Below are positions 33,100 to 44,727 of a DNA stretch of 64,000 nt, in pieces. The stretch's first letter is position 1, and each line of letters begins with the position of its first letter. Source of the DNA: Gonocerus acuteangulatus (taxonomy: Eukaryota > Arthropoda > Insecta > Hemiptera > Coreidae); NCBI GenBank assembly GCA_946811695.1, contig OX328123.1, forward strand, positions 156,015,773 to 156,079,772. The letters are read 5' to 3'. A program made the translations under genes and the position numbers. A model generated the notes under the pieces. It ran no database searches and was not told the origin of the DNA. It was given only the letters and a program-made list of their open reading frames with translations.

Positions 33100-34690
33100 C
33101 TGGTATAAGATTTTGACCCAGCCTATTTGCGTTCAAATGTTTCTTAAAACATCAAATATAGTTTCCCCATAACAAAACAATTCATTTGATAGCACACATG
33201 TAGGGTTTTCGGACGGAATGACGAGTGTCCTAAGGAACAACAAGTACAAAACTGCTCCCCCCCCCCCCGGGAGTCAAACACAACTTTTCAGGATTTTTCT
33301 ACTTTTGCCTCTAATAGCACCCTATTGTCTATCATCCTGCAAAATTTCAACTATGTAGCTAAATGAATTCCGATTTTCCATCGCTTATATCTGAGAATAT
33401 ATTCAATGTAGAATTATGAAACTTTCCAGTTTTACTTACTTCTAGTCTAGAAGTTCTAGAATAATATCTGTAAAAAATTTCATAAATTTATCTTACCTTA
33501 GGCGTCACAGTAGGCTATTCCGGAGAATCCCTACTGTGACGCCTTCAATGCTTGGAAATCTCGCTGGCAGCGCTGTATCGGCGCAGGAAGAGCCTATTTT
33601 GAATGTTTTTTTAAAAAATTGTAACGCTTGGATCAATAATTTTTTCTAATCGACTCAGTCCTATTACTTTCCGGACAGACCCTTGTATATGAAATAATAA
33701 ATTTTATAGTCATCTAATCAGTAATCAGTAAGGATCCCACAATGTACAGGGATCGATTGCTTTTCAATAGTTAGGCCTCCGACTACAGGTATCGATTAAT
33801 TTGCAGTAATTAGGCCTTAGCCTAGAGGAGGAATTTCCAAAGCGGTCCTTAAATAGCATAAACTAATTATCCCCAAATATCTGTGTTTGATGACCCTCAG
33901 GTTGTGACACTTCAAAAAAAAAAAAGAAAGAAAAGAGTGGTCCTTATAGATCCACAAGGGTCCATGACGACGTACACGGGGTCGATTATCTTTCATAAAG
34001 GGGGGTCGGTTTATGTTTCATAAAACATGAATTAGGGGTCCTTTACATATGACGGGGGGTTTCTTGTCAGAATTAAATTAATGAATCAAAACATCCGATA
34101 CTGCGCAGTTTCCCAGAAAAACGTTTACACTTACGTTCAACATTTAAATGTCCTCTATTTATATTTTGAAATAAGTTTTGAGGATATTCTGAATATGTTA
34201 ATACGAAAATGGATTACTAATCCATATGGTGACATTGGAGAAACAGATGTCACATTAAATGACCGGAATAACCAAACGAATTTTAAGTAATATTTAAAAA
34301 TGGATATCAGCTCTTCCGGCTTCAAAAAGATTTACCTACTACTTATCCTACATTATGGACATCCCGAAAATGTTTCTGATAGCTTTTCAATCATCTTACC
34401 TTGCTGAAAAAAGATTCATCTGTGTTCCCATTCTTCTAACAAAAAAAAAAAACAGAAACAATTTGGACATCACTAACCTAGGAGAGTTAGGATTAAATCA
34501 GGTTCATCCATCACACTAAAAAAGTGTTTTTTTTTTGTTTTTTTTTGGTTGCTTTGTAATGCATAATACATTTTATTAAGTGCCTTCTTAATTTTATAAT
34601 TATAATTCATATTAGATAATGGCAAGCAATATTTATTAATAAAAATGTTAATATGATGAAAATCAATTCTCTCAACTATGAAAATAGTTA
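33100..34690. other. Mostly unrecognised region
   Basis: Contains a C-run (33258-33268), an A-rich tract near 33914 and a strong hairpin at 33501. A 69-codon frame (34081-34290) has no recognisable domain. Confidence 0.3.
33501..33543. repeat. 14-bp perfect hairpin with CACAGTA arms
   Basis: GGCGTCACAGTAGG pairs with CCTACTGTGACGCC around a 15-base loop, itself able to pair ATTC/GAAT. Confidence 0.8.
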
Positions 34691-34696
34691 TCACTA

Positions 34697-34775
34697 GTAC
34701 CAAAAGTGGTTGTTTCCGGTGCGCGGCCAAGTTTAACCGAAATTAGACCAAGCACCGAAAAGACACTTTTGGTAC
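34697..34775. repeat. Imperfect 79-bp inverted repeat
   Basis: GTACCAAAAGTG ... TTTCCGGTGC pairs with GCACCGAAAAGA-CACTTTTGGTAC. Confidence 0.7.
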
Positions 34776-34953
34776 GTGTTATGAACAATACTTTTCATTA
34801 TACTGCTCATACTTGAGTACATTAAAACCCTTTTATATTTCATTAATAACTTAAAGATACAGTAAAAGAAATTAAATTGAGACCTTTTTTTTTATTTGAA
34901 AAAAAAACATCTGTTTATTAACCTGTAATAGAAGAAAAGTACTTATACATTTA

Positions 34954-35163
34954 TTTATTTAAATTTTAACGTCCATTTATTATTAACTACGAATTTTAGG
35001 ACGGGTTATCTATAGGTTACCACCCTTTTCTAGCCAGGATAGGGGTGATGCCTTTTCTTTTTCTCGAAAGAAAAGCCACCACCCCTAGTGGGAATCGAAC
35101 CCACGACCTTTGGCACGGAGTGTTAAGTGCTCACGCCTTAACCCTCACGGCCATCGGGTCTCC
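34954..35163 (-). mobile_element. tRNA-headed SINE, family 2, with TSD
   Basis: Minus strand head GGAGACCCGATGGCCGTGAG, box B GGTTCGATTCC, then a body with AAAGGGTGGTAACCTATAGA and an AAATAAAT-type tail. Target duplications ACTTATACATTTA at 34941-34953 and 35164-35176. A body fragment recurs at 54,073. The head resembles a class II tRNA (Ser/Leu-like) but is a retroposon. Confidence 0.88.
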
Positions 35164-35176
35164 ACTTATACATTTA

Positions 35177-36060
35177 CATTAATATTTATAGTACAATTCT
35201 GATTATTCATTATATTAGCTGGAAGTAGTCCGTTTTAAGCTTCTTGGACTTCTTCTATAACATCTTCTGGTATATCCATGTTGTATTGCACTTTAAACAC
35301 ACTACTTATTATAAGTAAACAAATATTAGAATGAATCACAGTATCTAAAAGTAACCTTCAAACACATGTTTATTATTAGTAGCAGGTAAGGATTTGCGCA
35401 CCAAAAAGATTTTTCGGGCCTAGGCCCGAAAAGTACTATTTTACGGACTCAAACCGAGTATTGAAAACACATGTTTTTTGATGCAGTATAATGAAAAAGT
35501 TATTAAGCATTAAAGTTGACTGTTTTGCAGGTTATGAAGGATAGCAGACAACGATATTTGTAAACAAACATATTTTATTCCTTTTCTCTCTCTCTCTTTT
35601 TTGGATATTTTACCTTTATTAAGCATTACATGCTATGCGTTTCCGCTCGCTCAAGAAGATATCAAAACTCTAGTCAATCCAACTCACAATTAATAGAATT
35701 CTATTAATTTTAGCGGCTCTAGTCTATCCAACTCGCTAAAATTAGTAGGATTCAATTCATTTTTCCGAGTAAGAAACCAATCCCTTTTTCTTTGTCAGGA
35801 ACATCTCGAACTAATAGTAAAAGACGAATTTTTTCTCACTAACATAAGCAGAGCTTTTTCATAAACAAAAGCTAATTCACTGTTGAAGGTTACTTTACTC
35901 CCAGCAAGAACCAATGCAATTAGTCATCGGAATCCTCCAATAGGAAGGCAAAGGACTTATGCGCATGCGCTGAATCACTGATACAATCACTACTGCTACT
36001 TCAAAAGTAACTGGATGTGGTCTTCGCAAAAAGACCCCAATCGCCAGGCCAATTAGTGTC
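35177..36060. other. Spacer with foldback E-related debris
   Basis: 35,500-35,770 shares GTTATTAAGC, GCGTTTCCGCTCGCTCAAGA and AATTAATAGAATTCTATTAA with foldback E. A (CT)n run sits at 35,586-35,600. Otherwise unrecognised. Confidence 0.5.
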
Positions 36061-36069
36061 GCTATTTTC

Positions 36070-36292
36070 AGATATCCTTCCTAACAGGATCTGTGAAGAT
36101 AAGCGATTCCTTTAATATCGTTCCAAACAGGATCTGTGAAGATAAGCGATTCCTTTAATATCCTTCCTAACAGGATCTGTGAAGATAAGCGATTCCTTTA
36201 ATATCCTTCCTAACAGGATCTGTGAAGATAAGCGATTCCTTTAATATCCTTCCTAACAGGATCTGTGAAGATAAGCGATTCCTTTAATATCC
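36070..36292. repeat. 43-bp tandem repeat, about 5 copies
   Basis: Unit CCTAACAGGATCTGTGAAGA + TAAGCGATTCCTTTAATATCCTT; one unit has GTTCCAAACAGG instead. Confidence 0.95.
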
Positions 36293-36429
36293 CTAGTGAC
36301 ACTTGTAAAACAATAGAAACAGTTATTGGTTGTTTTGATGTTTCGTGAATGGGTGGCAGGGTGTTCAGTCCAGCCAACAATTGCTTAAAACAGCTATAGG
36401 TGGAAATTTTTGGAACACAATTTTGGACT

Positions 36430-36950
36430 TAGTAACTTTGTTTGGGCTGGATAGGAGGTAAACATATCAAAAGTCCCCGCCCGTAGCCTTTGTGCTGGGG
36501 GGAGGGGGGGTTTACAAGGTCCCTTTTTTCGGGTTTTGAGAAGTCTGTCATTTTGGAGAAAAACACTTTTGCCGCATATTTTTTCCCCGTTTTGACGGGA
36601 TAACTCTTAAACGATGAACCCAAAAAATAAATAACGGTTATAGGGTTGTAGAGTATTGCATTCCCTTCAATAATATATATTACTTTACTATTTTATGTAT
36701 TTTCCTTCAAACGTAAAAATAATTTGAGTGCTCATCGTGAAATCTGAAATTTAGCGACTAATAGTCAAGGTAACTAAGAGTTATAGATGGAAATGTTTGG
36801 AACACAATTTTTGACTTCATAACTTTGTTTCGGCTAGTTAGGAGGAACCCAAAAAATAAATATCGGCTATAGGGTTGTAGAGCATTCCATTCGCTTCAAT
36901 AATATATATTACTTTACTATTTTATGTATTTTCTTTCAAAAGTGCAAACA
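36430..36950. repeat. Repeat family C, second locus
   Basis: Same sequence as 21,628-22,272 with a deletion; the TAGGGTTGTAGAGTATTGCA block appears twice. Confidence 0.75.
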
Positions 36951-36962
36951 ATATAGAGAAGA

Positions 36963-37142
36963 GGGGTCTCCCGTGGTCTAGTGGCTAGCGCGTTAGATTC
37001 ATAAGCGGGAGATGGTGGGTTCGATCCCCACCGGCGCCAGAAATTTTCTCATCTCAGGGCTCGCTGAGAAAATTCCTGGCTGCACCCTGGACGTCGGCGC
37101 TAATGGCCAAGATTTATGTCGATGCGCCGTAAAAAAAAAAAG

Positions 37143-37190
<48 letters not shown>
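36963..37190 (+). mobile_element. SINE family 1 (subfamily of 23,075)
   Basis: Head with TGGTCTAGTGG and GGTTCGATCCCC, body GTCGGCGCTAATGGCCAAGA, A-tail of about 60 nt with one G. Inserted at the end of repeat C. TSD not clear. Confidence 0.85.
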
Positions 37191-37194
<4 letters not shown>

Positions 37195-37199
37195 TCCTT

Positions 37200-37704
37200 T
37201 ACGGGTTAAAGAAAACTCTATAGGACAATAGAAAACTCATTTCACTATTTAATGCTTTCCAATAAAATAACTAATTAACGAGTGAGGTAAAAAAGAAAAC
37301 ATCAGCAGTACAGTGGTAAAAAATTTTCACACAGCATTCCGCTAGGAAATCTCTATTTCTAATAACAAAGTATTGTTTCTAATTTTACGTATCCTGTTTT
37401 ATCGCCAAATACATTTTTCTCCTATAATCAATTAAAAAAAATTACAAGCAATAACAAAAAAATTAAGGGTAAACGACTAAAAGAACCGTTCAAATAAGAT
37501 AAACCAACTATATCAATATTTTAATATAATATAAAGATATGCATGTATGTGTGTGTATATATATATCCAGACAAATTTGATGTACCTTTATTTTCGTTTT
37601 CTAGGGGTTCTGAAACGTAAATGTTCTAGTCGGCACTTCCGGATTGCGTCTTGAGGTGAACCTTATGAGCGTGGTTCCTATGAAGGGAGGGAGGAACCGC
37701 ACTT
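37200..37704 (+). mobile_element. Family A element, 5'-truncated
   Basis: Interior (CGCCAAATACATTTTTCTCC), short (TA)n, TCTAGGGGTTCTGAAACG, then a decayed hairpin and GGAACCGCACTTA at 37704. Confidence 0.6.
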
Positions 37705-37944
37705 AAAAACAATGATGCTATATATCGACATAATTTATTTACTTTTTTATAATCAACGAAACCATAGATCATCAGATATTATTCCTTGATCTTGAAAAAT
37801 ATTTTGATAGAGGGAGTGCTCATCCCATAAATCAAGCATGACAAGATTTGGGAGAATATCACCATCTTTTTTTTTTTGTTGCAAATTTAAGGAATACCCA
37901 GACAAATTTCAAGAATATATGAGGATGACTCAGGAGTAATCCTC

Positions 37945-38352
37945 ATATACCTCTACCTCTACCTCTACCTCTACCTCTACCTCTACCTCTACCTCTACCT
38001 CTACCTCTTCCCTCTACCTCTACCTCTACCTCTTCCCTCTACCTCTACCTCTACCTCTAACTCTACCTCTAACTCTACCTCTTCCCTCTACCTCTACCTC
38101 TACCTCTACCTCTACCTCTACCTCTACCTCTACCTCTACCTCTACCTCTACCTCTACCTCTACCTCTACCTCTACCTCTACCTCTATCTCTACCTCTACC
38201 TCTACCTCTTCCCTCTACCTCTACCTCTACCTCTACCTCTACCTCTTCCCTCTACCTCTACCTCTACCTCTACCTCTACCTCTACCTCTACCTCTACCTC
38301 TACCTCTACCTCTACCTCTACCTCTATCTCTACCTCTACCTCTAACTCTTCA
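37945..38352. repeat. (CTACCT)n hexanucleotide array
   Basis: About 68 units of a CTACCT permutation with occasional CTTCCC and CTAACT variants. Not the insect telomere repeat (TTAGG). Confidence 0.97.
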
Positions 38353-38810
38353 CTCTGCGAGTACCCTTAGAAAACATAATATATAGCAAAAACGCGTATT
38401 TTTTAGAATAGTCTTTTATTTAAAGGGCTGTAACTTCCCTCCAAATGGACCAATCAAGTTCGTTGAGGTCTCAAAAAATTAGTATTTGTAAGCTCTAAAA
38501 GGCAATAGTCGTTTATTTTGGTTAACAACTTGAATAAAAGTTTTTTATTCTACAATATCCTAAATTATGAGTTTTGGGTGGTTGGGGCTTAAACAAAAAG
38601 TTCAGGGCCTTTTCAATCTCCGGATTCGGATTTCGTGACCCCAAAACATATAGAAAACATGGTCTGGTCTCTGGGTCCGGATTTTTTTTTTGTGGCTGTG
38701 TTATTAATGAATAAATATATTTTATTTCTAATTTCGTTATGAAAAACAAGTGATGTTCTATTTAATGCTGGTAGCTTCTTGTTAAAAATTACATTATTTT
38801 TTTTTTCGCT
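38353..38810. other. Unrecognised spacer
   Basis: No feature recognised. Confidence 0.3.
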
Positions 38811-39114
38811 TTCTCGCCGGCTCAAAAATGATCCTATTTTGATGAAATTTTGTTCAAAAATCGTTCATTAAATTTGAAAAGTCAAGTTCATTAACCAGCA
38901 GAATCCGTCCAGCGGAACATGGTATTAATTCGAAGACCTTGTAACTAGCGGTGGCCTTTCTGGGGTTGGCCGAACCATCCAGGTAAGATCATAAATCAAG
39001 ACCTCTCAAGAAAAGTGGAACCAAAATAATAATGTTTCTATTTTAATCTTTCCAAGTTAGACTAGGGATAAGAACGGAACCGCGCTAAGATGATGCAGTT
39101 CCTGAGAGTAGGAC
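38811..39114 (-). mobile_element. Family A element, 3'-truncated
   Basis: 5' end at 39114 (GTCCTACTCTCAGGAACTGC) and family interior down to TTTGAGCC.GGCGA near 38811. Confidence 0.6.
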
Positions 39115-39515
39115 TTTTTTCGTTTGTAGGCTTCCAGGTAAACCTTTTATGGGTTTTGTAAGTCTAGTAATATTGTGTTGTAAATCGATTGGCATGCGAT
39201 AAATTTCTATTAGAGCGTTTGAAAGTTTTCAAAGGGATGTTTTATGTAATTGGTTTATTTGAGGTTTTTGAGCTTTGGCTTTGTTGCCTTGATTTGATAC
39301 AATATCCTTTTGCTGGCTGCTATTTTAGAGCGATACTTGTGCAGAGTCCTGTTTGATCAGGGCATTATCGTCCATAAACGGATTGGATTCCATTAAATCC
39401 TTCCTCCGTAGTTATCGATCCTCGCCAGGTATTCTCGAATCGCCATGGACTTATTCAATCAAAATCTCTTCTTTTATAATTTTTAGAACGTTTCCCCTCC
39501 CTCCAGGTGGAAACG
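39115..39515. other. Unrecognised spacer
   Basis: No feature recognised. Confidence 0.3.
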
Positions 39516-39967
39516 CGCACAATGACTCCGTGGCACAATCCGCAACTGCCGCACAATGACTCCGTGGCACAATCCGTAACTGCCGCACAGCGGGGCCAAA
39601 CACGCACAATGACTCCGTGGCACAATCCGCAACTGCCGCACAGCGAGGCCAAACACGCACAATGACTCCGTGGCACAATCCGCAACTGCCGCACAATGAC
39701 TCCGTGGCACAATCCGCAACTGCCGCACAATGACTCCGTGGCACAATCCGCAACTGCCGCACAATGACTCCGTGGCACAATCCGCAACTGCCGCACAGCG
39801 AGGCCAAACACGCACAATGACTCCGTGGCACAATCCGCAACTGCCGCACAATGACTCCGTGGCACAATCCGCAACTGCCGCACAGCGAGGCCAAACACGC
39901 ACAATGACTCCGTGGCACAATCCGCAACTGCCGCACAATGACTCCGTGGCACAATCCGCAACTGCCG
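39516..39967. repeat. Composite 34/53-bp minisatellite
   Basis: Two alternating units: a 34-bp unit (CACAATGACTCCGTGGCACA + ATCCGCAACTGCCG) and a 53-bp unit that adds CACAGCGAGGCCAAACACG. The added piece equals the first 16 bases of the adjacent Transib-like element with one change. Long open frames on several strands here are artefacts of the repeat. Confidence 0.92.
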
Positions 39968-40649
39968 CACAGCGGGGCCAAACGACTTTTCGACTTTCAA
40001 AAAAGGCTACAGCCTACAAATATTAACCATTTCAATGCATTTCTTTTTTCTTTTTTTTTTTTTTTTTTTAAATGATAGCTAATAAAATTTATAACAACTT
40101 TGTGTGGCCAGAATTTTGTTATTTGTTTCCCCTAGTTACTAAATTACGTGTAAACAATTCACAAACTTTTACAATTGAACATAAAATAATATTTTATGTT
40201 TCATCTAACTTAATATCAGCATTGATATAGTTGAAATTAAACATTCAAAACCTGATTAGACTTGGAAAAATCAGACTGACTTCTTCAAAACGTCAATTTA
40301 TCTTAATTGAACAATGAGATCAATTGAAGTAATATGATTTTTGAATGATTTGAAAATAAATTTTGATTTATTCATGGGTTAGAATGTTTAATTTCAACAA
40401 TATCAGTGCTGATATTAAGTTAGATGAAAAATAAAATATTATTTTATGTTCAGTTGTAAAAGTTTGTGAATTATTTACACGTAACTTAATAACTAGGGGA
40501 AACAAAAAACAAAATTCTGGCTACACAAAGTTGTTTTTTATTTTATTTGCTTTCATTTAAAAAAAAAAAAAAAAAATGTATTGAAATGCGTTAATATTTG
40601 GAGGAAGTGGCCGTTTCTGAAACACGAAAAGTCGTTTGGTCCCACTGTG
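39968..40649. mobile_element. Transib-like foldback element
   Basis: Ends CACAGCGGGGCCAAACGACT and (inverse) CACAGTGGGACCAAACGACT. Arms extend about 300 bp (TCAGCATTGATAT, TTACACGTAA blocks), leaving almost no unique centre. Flanks are TGCCG (39963-39967) and CGCCG (40650-40654), a GC-rich 5-bp near-duplication as expected for Transib. At 23 bases from each heptamer lies a purine-rich 9-mer (CAAAAAAGG, CAGAAACGG). No transposase. Confidence 0.6.
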
Positions 40650-40654
40650 CGCCG

Positions 40655-41600
40655 ACTAGAATATTATATGTATAATTTCTGAAGCCACAAAAGCCGCCCC
40701 TCCTTTTACTGAGAAAATAGGTAACCAGGAATCGAAAATAATTGTTAACTGTTATTTAAAAAAGTAGTTTTGAAAATTTTACTTTTATTTTCATTTTGAA
40801 AAAGTAAAAGTTATAAAATAACTTTTTGGGTTTTAACTTTTTTAGAAAAGTTTTTTTTTGTACTGTTATTTTTCAACTAAAAAATAAAAGTTTTAAAGTA
40901 ATTGTTATTAAAATACTTAATAGAAAAAACTTTAAAGGAATTAATTAAAGCTACTAATGTTTATTTATTTTTTTTATCAACAAATATGCTTCAGTAAAAA
41001 AAAATAAAATTCAATTTTTAAATAAAGAACATTTCACTTATTTTAAAGATTATTCAATTTATATGATAATTTAGGCTGTACGTTTGTGGAATTTAGATTA
41101 TATCTATAATCATTTAATATATACTTTAAGGTTGAAAAGGCTCTTTCAGCACTTACTTGAGTTGCTGGGCTGAAGGTGTAGGATAAGTCCTAGTTAATAT
41201 AGCTATGGAAGAGAAAATTTTCTTTCTTCCCAGAATTCCAAGTAATGTAAACCAACAAAACCCTAAAATTCTTGATCAAAATACTTAAAACTCTTATTTC
41301 AATTAAAAAAAAATGAATGTATTACTTTAACTTTTATTTTTATGTACCTAATTTCAGAAGTTCCTAAAGAACGTTTACTCTTAAAAGTTTTAAGTAACAT
41401 TTTTTTTTTAACTGTTATTTTTTAACTTATAAAAAAAAGTATCTTTAACAGTTAAATTTTAACTTTTTTGATAAAAAAATAACTGTTTCGATCCCTGTAG
41501 GTAACAGCTGAATATATTCAGGTATATATTAATGTTTTTTTAACATAAATAGATACTTTTCTTGAAATCAGTTCTTTTTACAACTTATTTAGAATTTTTG
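40655..41600. other. AT-rich unrecognised stretch
   Basis: Many TTTTAACTTTT/AAAAGT blocks in both orientations; no domain recognised. Confidence 0.3.
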
Positions 41601-41608
41601 TCTACCAC

Positions 41609-41660
<52 letters not shown>

Positions 41661-41735
41661 TATTAAGGGCAATATCACCCACACTGGGTCATGGTCACCC
41701 TGTGAAAGTAAGACCCAAGAGGATACTTGACGTAT
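41609..41735 (-). mobile_element. Possible retroposon end
   Basis: A T-run of about 50 (41609-41659) followed by GTATTAAGGGCAATATCACC may be the A-tail and 3' end of a retroposon on the minus strand. Family not recognised. Confidence 0.35.
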
Positions 41736-41933
41736 TAAAGTTGTCATTTTAATAGGAAGAACTAGTTATTCATGTTATTGTTTGTTGCAATATAAAGACA
41801 TTTACAATTACTATAATTGATATTAGAAGAAAAGGTAAATAAATAAAGAAATAATGAAAAAAAAAATAAAAAAAAAATAACGAAATAGATACCACACTCT
41901 GTCCCTCGCAACTATTCACGAGTTATTTCCAAC

Positions 41934-43312
41934 TCCATTGACATTTCATCACTACATCTTGTTCTCTGCCGGCCAACTCCTCTGACATACTCACTAGGAC
42001 TCCTCTCCGTTGCTGCCTTGGTCCATCTCTGATCACTCATCCTAGCGACGTGTCCTGCCCATCTCCATTTCATCTCTACATCTTGTTCTCTGCCGGCCAA
42101 CTCCTCTGACATACTCACTAGGACTCCTCTCCGTTGCTGCCTTGGTCCATCTCTGATCACTCATCCTAGCGACGTGTCCTGCCCATCTCCATTTCATCTC
42201 TACATCTTGTTCTCTGCCGGCCAACTCCTCTGACATACTCACTAGGACTCCTCTCCGTTGCTGCCTTGGTCCATCTCTGATCACTCATCCTAGCGACGTG
42301 TCCTGCCCATCTCCATTTCATCTCTACATCTTGTTCTCTGCCGGCCAACTCCTCTGACATACTCACTAGGACTCCTCTCCGTTGCTGCCTTGGTCCATCT
42401 CTGATCACTCATCCTAGCGACGTGTCCTGCCCATCTCCATTTCATCTCTACGTCTTGTTCTCTGCCGGCCAACTCCTCTGACATACTCACTAGGACTCCT
42501 CTCCGTTGCTGCCTTGGTCCATCTCTGATCACTCATCCTAGCGACGTGTCCTGCCCATCTCCATTTCATCTCTACATCTTGTTCTCTGCCGGCCAACTCC
42601 TCTGACATACTCCCTAGGACTCCTCTCCGTTGCTGCCTTGGTCCATCTCTGATCACTCATCCTAGCGACGTGTCCTGCCCATCTCCATTTCATCTCTACA
42701 TCTTGTTCTCTGCCGGCCAACTCCTCTGACATACTCCATAGGACTCCTCTCCGTTGCTGCCTTGGTCCGTCTCTGATCACTCATCCTAGCGACGTGTCCT
42801 GCCCATCTCCATTTCATCTCTACATCTTGTTCTCTGCTGGCCAACTCCTCTGAAATACTCACTAGGTCTCCTCTCCGTTGCTGCCTTGGTCCATCTCTGA
42901 TCACTCATCCTAGCGACGTGTCCTGCCCATCTCCATTTCATCTCTACATCTTGTTCTCTGCCGGCCAACTCCTCTGACATACTCACTAGGACTCCTCTCC
43001 GTTGCTGCCTTGGTCCATCTCTGATCACTCATCCTAGCGACGTGTCCTGCCCATCTCCATTTCATCTCTACATCTTGTTCTCTGCCGGCCAACTCCTCTG
43101 ACATACTCACTAGGACTCCTCTCCGTTGCTGCCTTGGTCCATCTCTGATCACTCATCCTAGCGACGTGTCCTGCCCATCTCCATTTCATCTCTACATCTT
43201 GTTCACTGCCGGCCAACTCCTCTGACATACTCCCTAGGACTCCTCTCCGTTGCTGCCTTGGTCCATCTCTCATCACTCATCCTAGCGACGTGTCCTGCCC
43301 ATCTCCATTTCA
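41934..43312 (-). repeat. 124-bp satellite derived from RTE LINE coding end
   Basis: About eleven units at a 124-bp period, over 95% alike. Each unit read on the minus strand encodes MKWRWAGHVARMSDQRWTKA and then RSP-EYVRGVGRQRTRC, which is the RTE ORF2 C-terminal LKWRWAGHVAR box. 124 is not a multiple of 3, so each unit shifts frame, and the repeated 80-codon frames span two units. They are not genes. The array runs straight into the intact-order RTE fragment at its right edge. Confidence 0.93.
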
Positions 43313-43520
43313 ACCGACAGGCTTCTTGACTCAGGGTCCTCGAAACTTCGCTCCTCTTCAAGACTTCCGAGCTTCTTCTTCTGTCCCTTCTTCTGAGCCC
43401 TATCATACTCCTCAGCATTGCCGTGTGAGTTGTGTTGAGCTTATTTTACAGCTTTATAGTCAGTGGCCAGGTTTGAGCTCCATACAAGATAGCAGGATAT
43501 ATGGAAGAGTATAGTACTTT
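43203..43520 (-). pseudogene. RTE-type LINE ORF2 C-terminal region
   Basis: On the minus strand: PAILYGAQTWPLTIKL, stop, NKLNTTHTAMLRSMIGLRRR, RSSEVLKRSEV, LKWRWAGHVARMSDERWTKA. This is the family pattern YG-x-[EQ]-TW-x-L, R-x-M-[LE]-R-x-[ML]-[IL]-G-[IL], then LKWRWAGHVAR. One in-frame stop. It overlaps the first satellite unit, showing from which stretch the satellite arose. Confidence 0.85.
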
Positions 43521-43614
43521 AGCCTCGAGTTCTGTTGAGATATTGCCTTTAAATATTTTTCTTCAGTGACCAGAACTTGTTTCATCCTATTTCAATCATC
43601 CTTCTCATTTCTTT

Positions 43615-43981
43615 TTAGAGCTTGTCCTGAAAAGAGATTACTTGTTCAACGTAGACATATTCTTTAACATATTCGAGTTCGTGTATCTCGTTGCTGGCGA
43701 TGTGGTATTCTTCTGCGTTGGTCATAATCTTGGTTTTTTGCACATTTATGACTAACCCAAATTCTTTGCTTGCTTCCATTAGTTCTTCTATCATTTTCTT
43801 AATATCGTAAAAGCGTAGGCCTAGGAGACACACAACATCAGCAAAACGGAGGTTGTTCAAGACTCTTCCATTTATCTTGATGCAAAGTTTCTCCCATTCC
43901 AGTCTTTTAAAGAGCAAGTTGAGAACACAATTGAAGAGAATTGGAGATATAGGGCATCCTTGCTTTACTCCATGTCTAACA
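43615..43981 (-). pseudogene. RTE-type LINE reverse transcriptase core
   Basis: Minus strand from 43981: VRHGVKQGCPISPILFNCVL (the R-x-G-x-x-Q-G-x-P-x-S-P-x-L-F motif), then LEWEKLCIKINGRVLNNLRF, ADVVCLL, MIEELMEASKEFGLVINVQK and TKIM. In a working enzyme the catalytic box is F-A-D-D; here it is F-A-D-V, so the second metal-binding Asp is lost. The G-L-x-x-N-x-x-K-T-K motif is kept. The frame is closed upstream of 43985. Together with 43203-43520 this is one dead RTE copy. Confidence 0.85.
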
Positions 43982-44113
43982 TTAAATTAAATTTTCTTCC
44001 TTCCTTGTCAAGTGGCACAAATGATTTTGGTTCCTTGTATATTTCTTTATCTTTGCTAATCGCCTCCGTTACGGTCAAGCAATAAATAAATAAATATATA
44101 TTTCTTTATTATT

Positions 44114-44118
<5 letters not shown>

Positions 44119-44174
<56 letters not shown>
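44119..44174. repeat. (TA)n microsatellite
   Basis: About 28 TA units. Confidence 0.95.
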
Positions 44175-44175
<1 letters not shown>

Positions 44176-44328
44176 GGAACAAACACGTAAAGAATTTTCC
44201 GAATTATCGTCACTCAGCCTTGTACGATGTTTATATTAACTTTCATCATTGAAAAGATCCGTTCGCATTTATAAGCACTGCCAAATGCAAAAATCAATCT
44301 TCTTGCGAATTTTCAAAGCTTCTATACA

Positions 44329-44398
44329 CACACACACACAAACATACATATATATATATTTATATATATATATGTATATATATATGTACACACATATT

Positions 44399-44437
<39 letters not shown>

Positions 44438-44456
44438 AAATATATGTATATATAAA
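44329..44456. repeat. (CA)n/(TA)n compound microsatellite
   Basis: CA run, then TA/CATA mixture. Open frames with YIYI peptides are artefacts. Confidence 0.95.
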
Positions 44457-44484
44457 TTTATTTATTTAAAATAGCGGAGCGCCG

Positions 44485-44523
44485 CACAGTGTAACGAAGT
44501 AGTGAGGCTAATGGACAAAAATC
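44485..44523 (+). promoter_or_regulatory. RSS-like end, 23-bp spacer
   Basis: Heptamer CACAGTG (44485-44491), spacer 44492-44514 of exactly 23 bases, nonamer-like ACAAAAATC (44515-44523). The vertebrate V(D)J consensus is CACAGTG and ACAAAAACC, so 7/7 and 8/9 match. Likely transposase binding site. Confidence 0.65.
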
Positions 44524-44727
44524 ATAAACCACTAGTTATTTTCAAATAAGCATTTTTATTAACTGAAATGAACTCAAAACAATGTAACAATAGTATATTA
44601 ATGCATACTATACGGCTATAATAATATTAATTGTAATATTAATAGAAATATATTATTAATAATAATATTATAAAATATATTATAACTGTAACATATAATG
44701 TAGTAATAGTAAAGTAGTAAATTATAC

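Noticed and set aside
37945..38352. Telomere repeat
   Set aside because: The unit is CTACCT, not TTAGG or another known telomere unit, and it is internal.
39451..40026. Overlapping 98-181 codon genes
   Set aside because: They are all readings of the composite 34/53-bp minisatellite and are open in several frames at once.
41912..43276. Series of 80-codon genes on the minus strand
   Set aside because: Each spans two 124-bp satellite units in shifted frames; derived from an RTE LINE.
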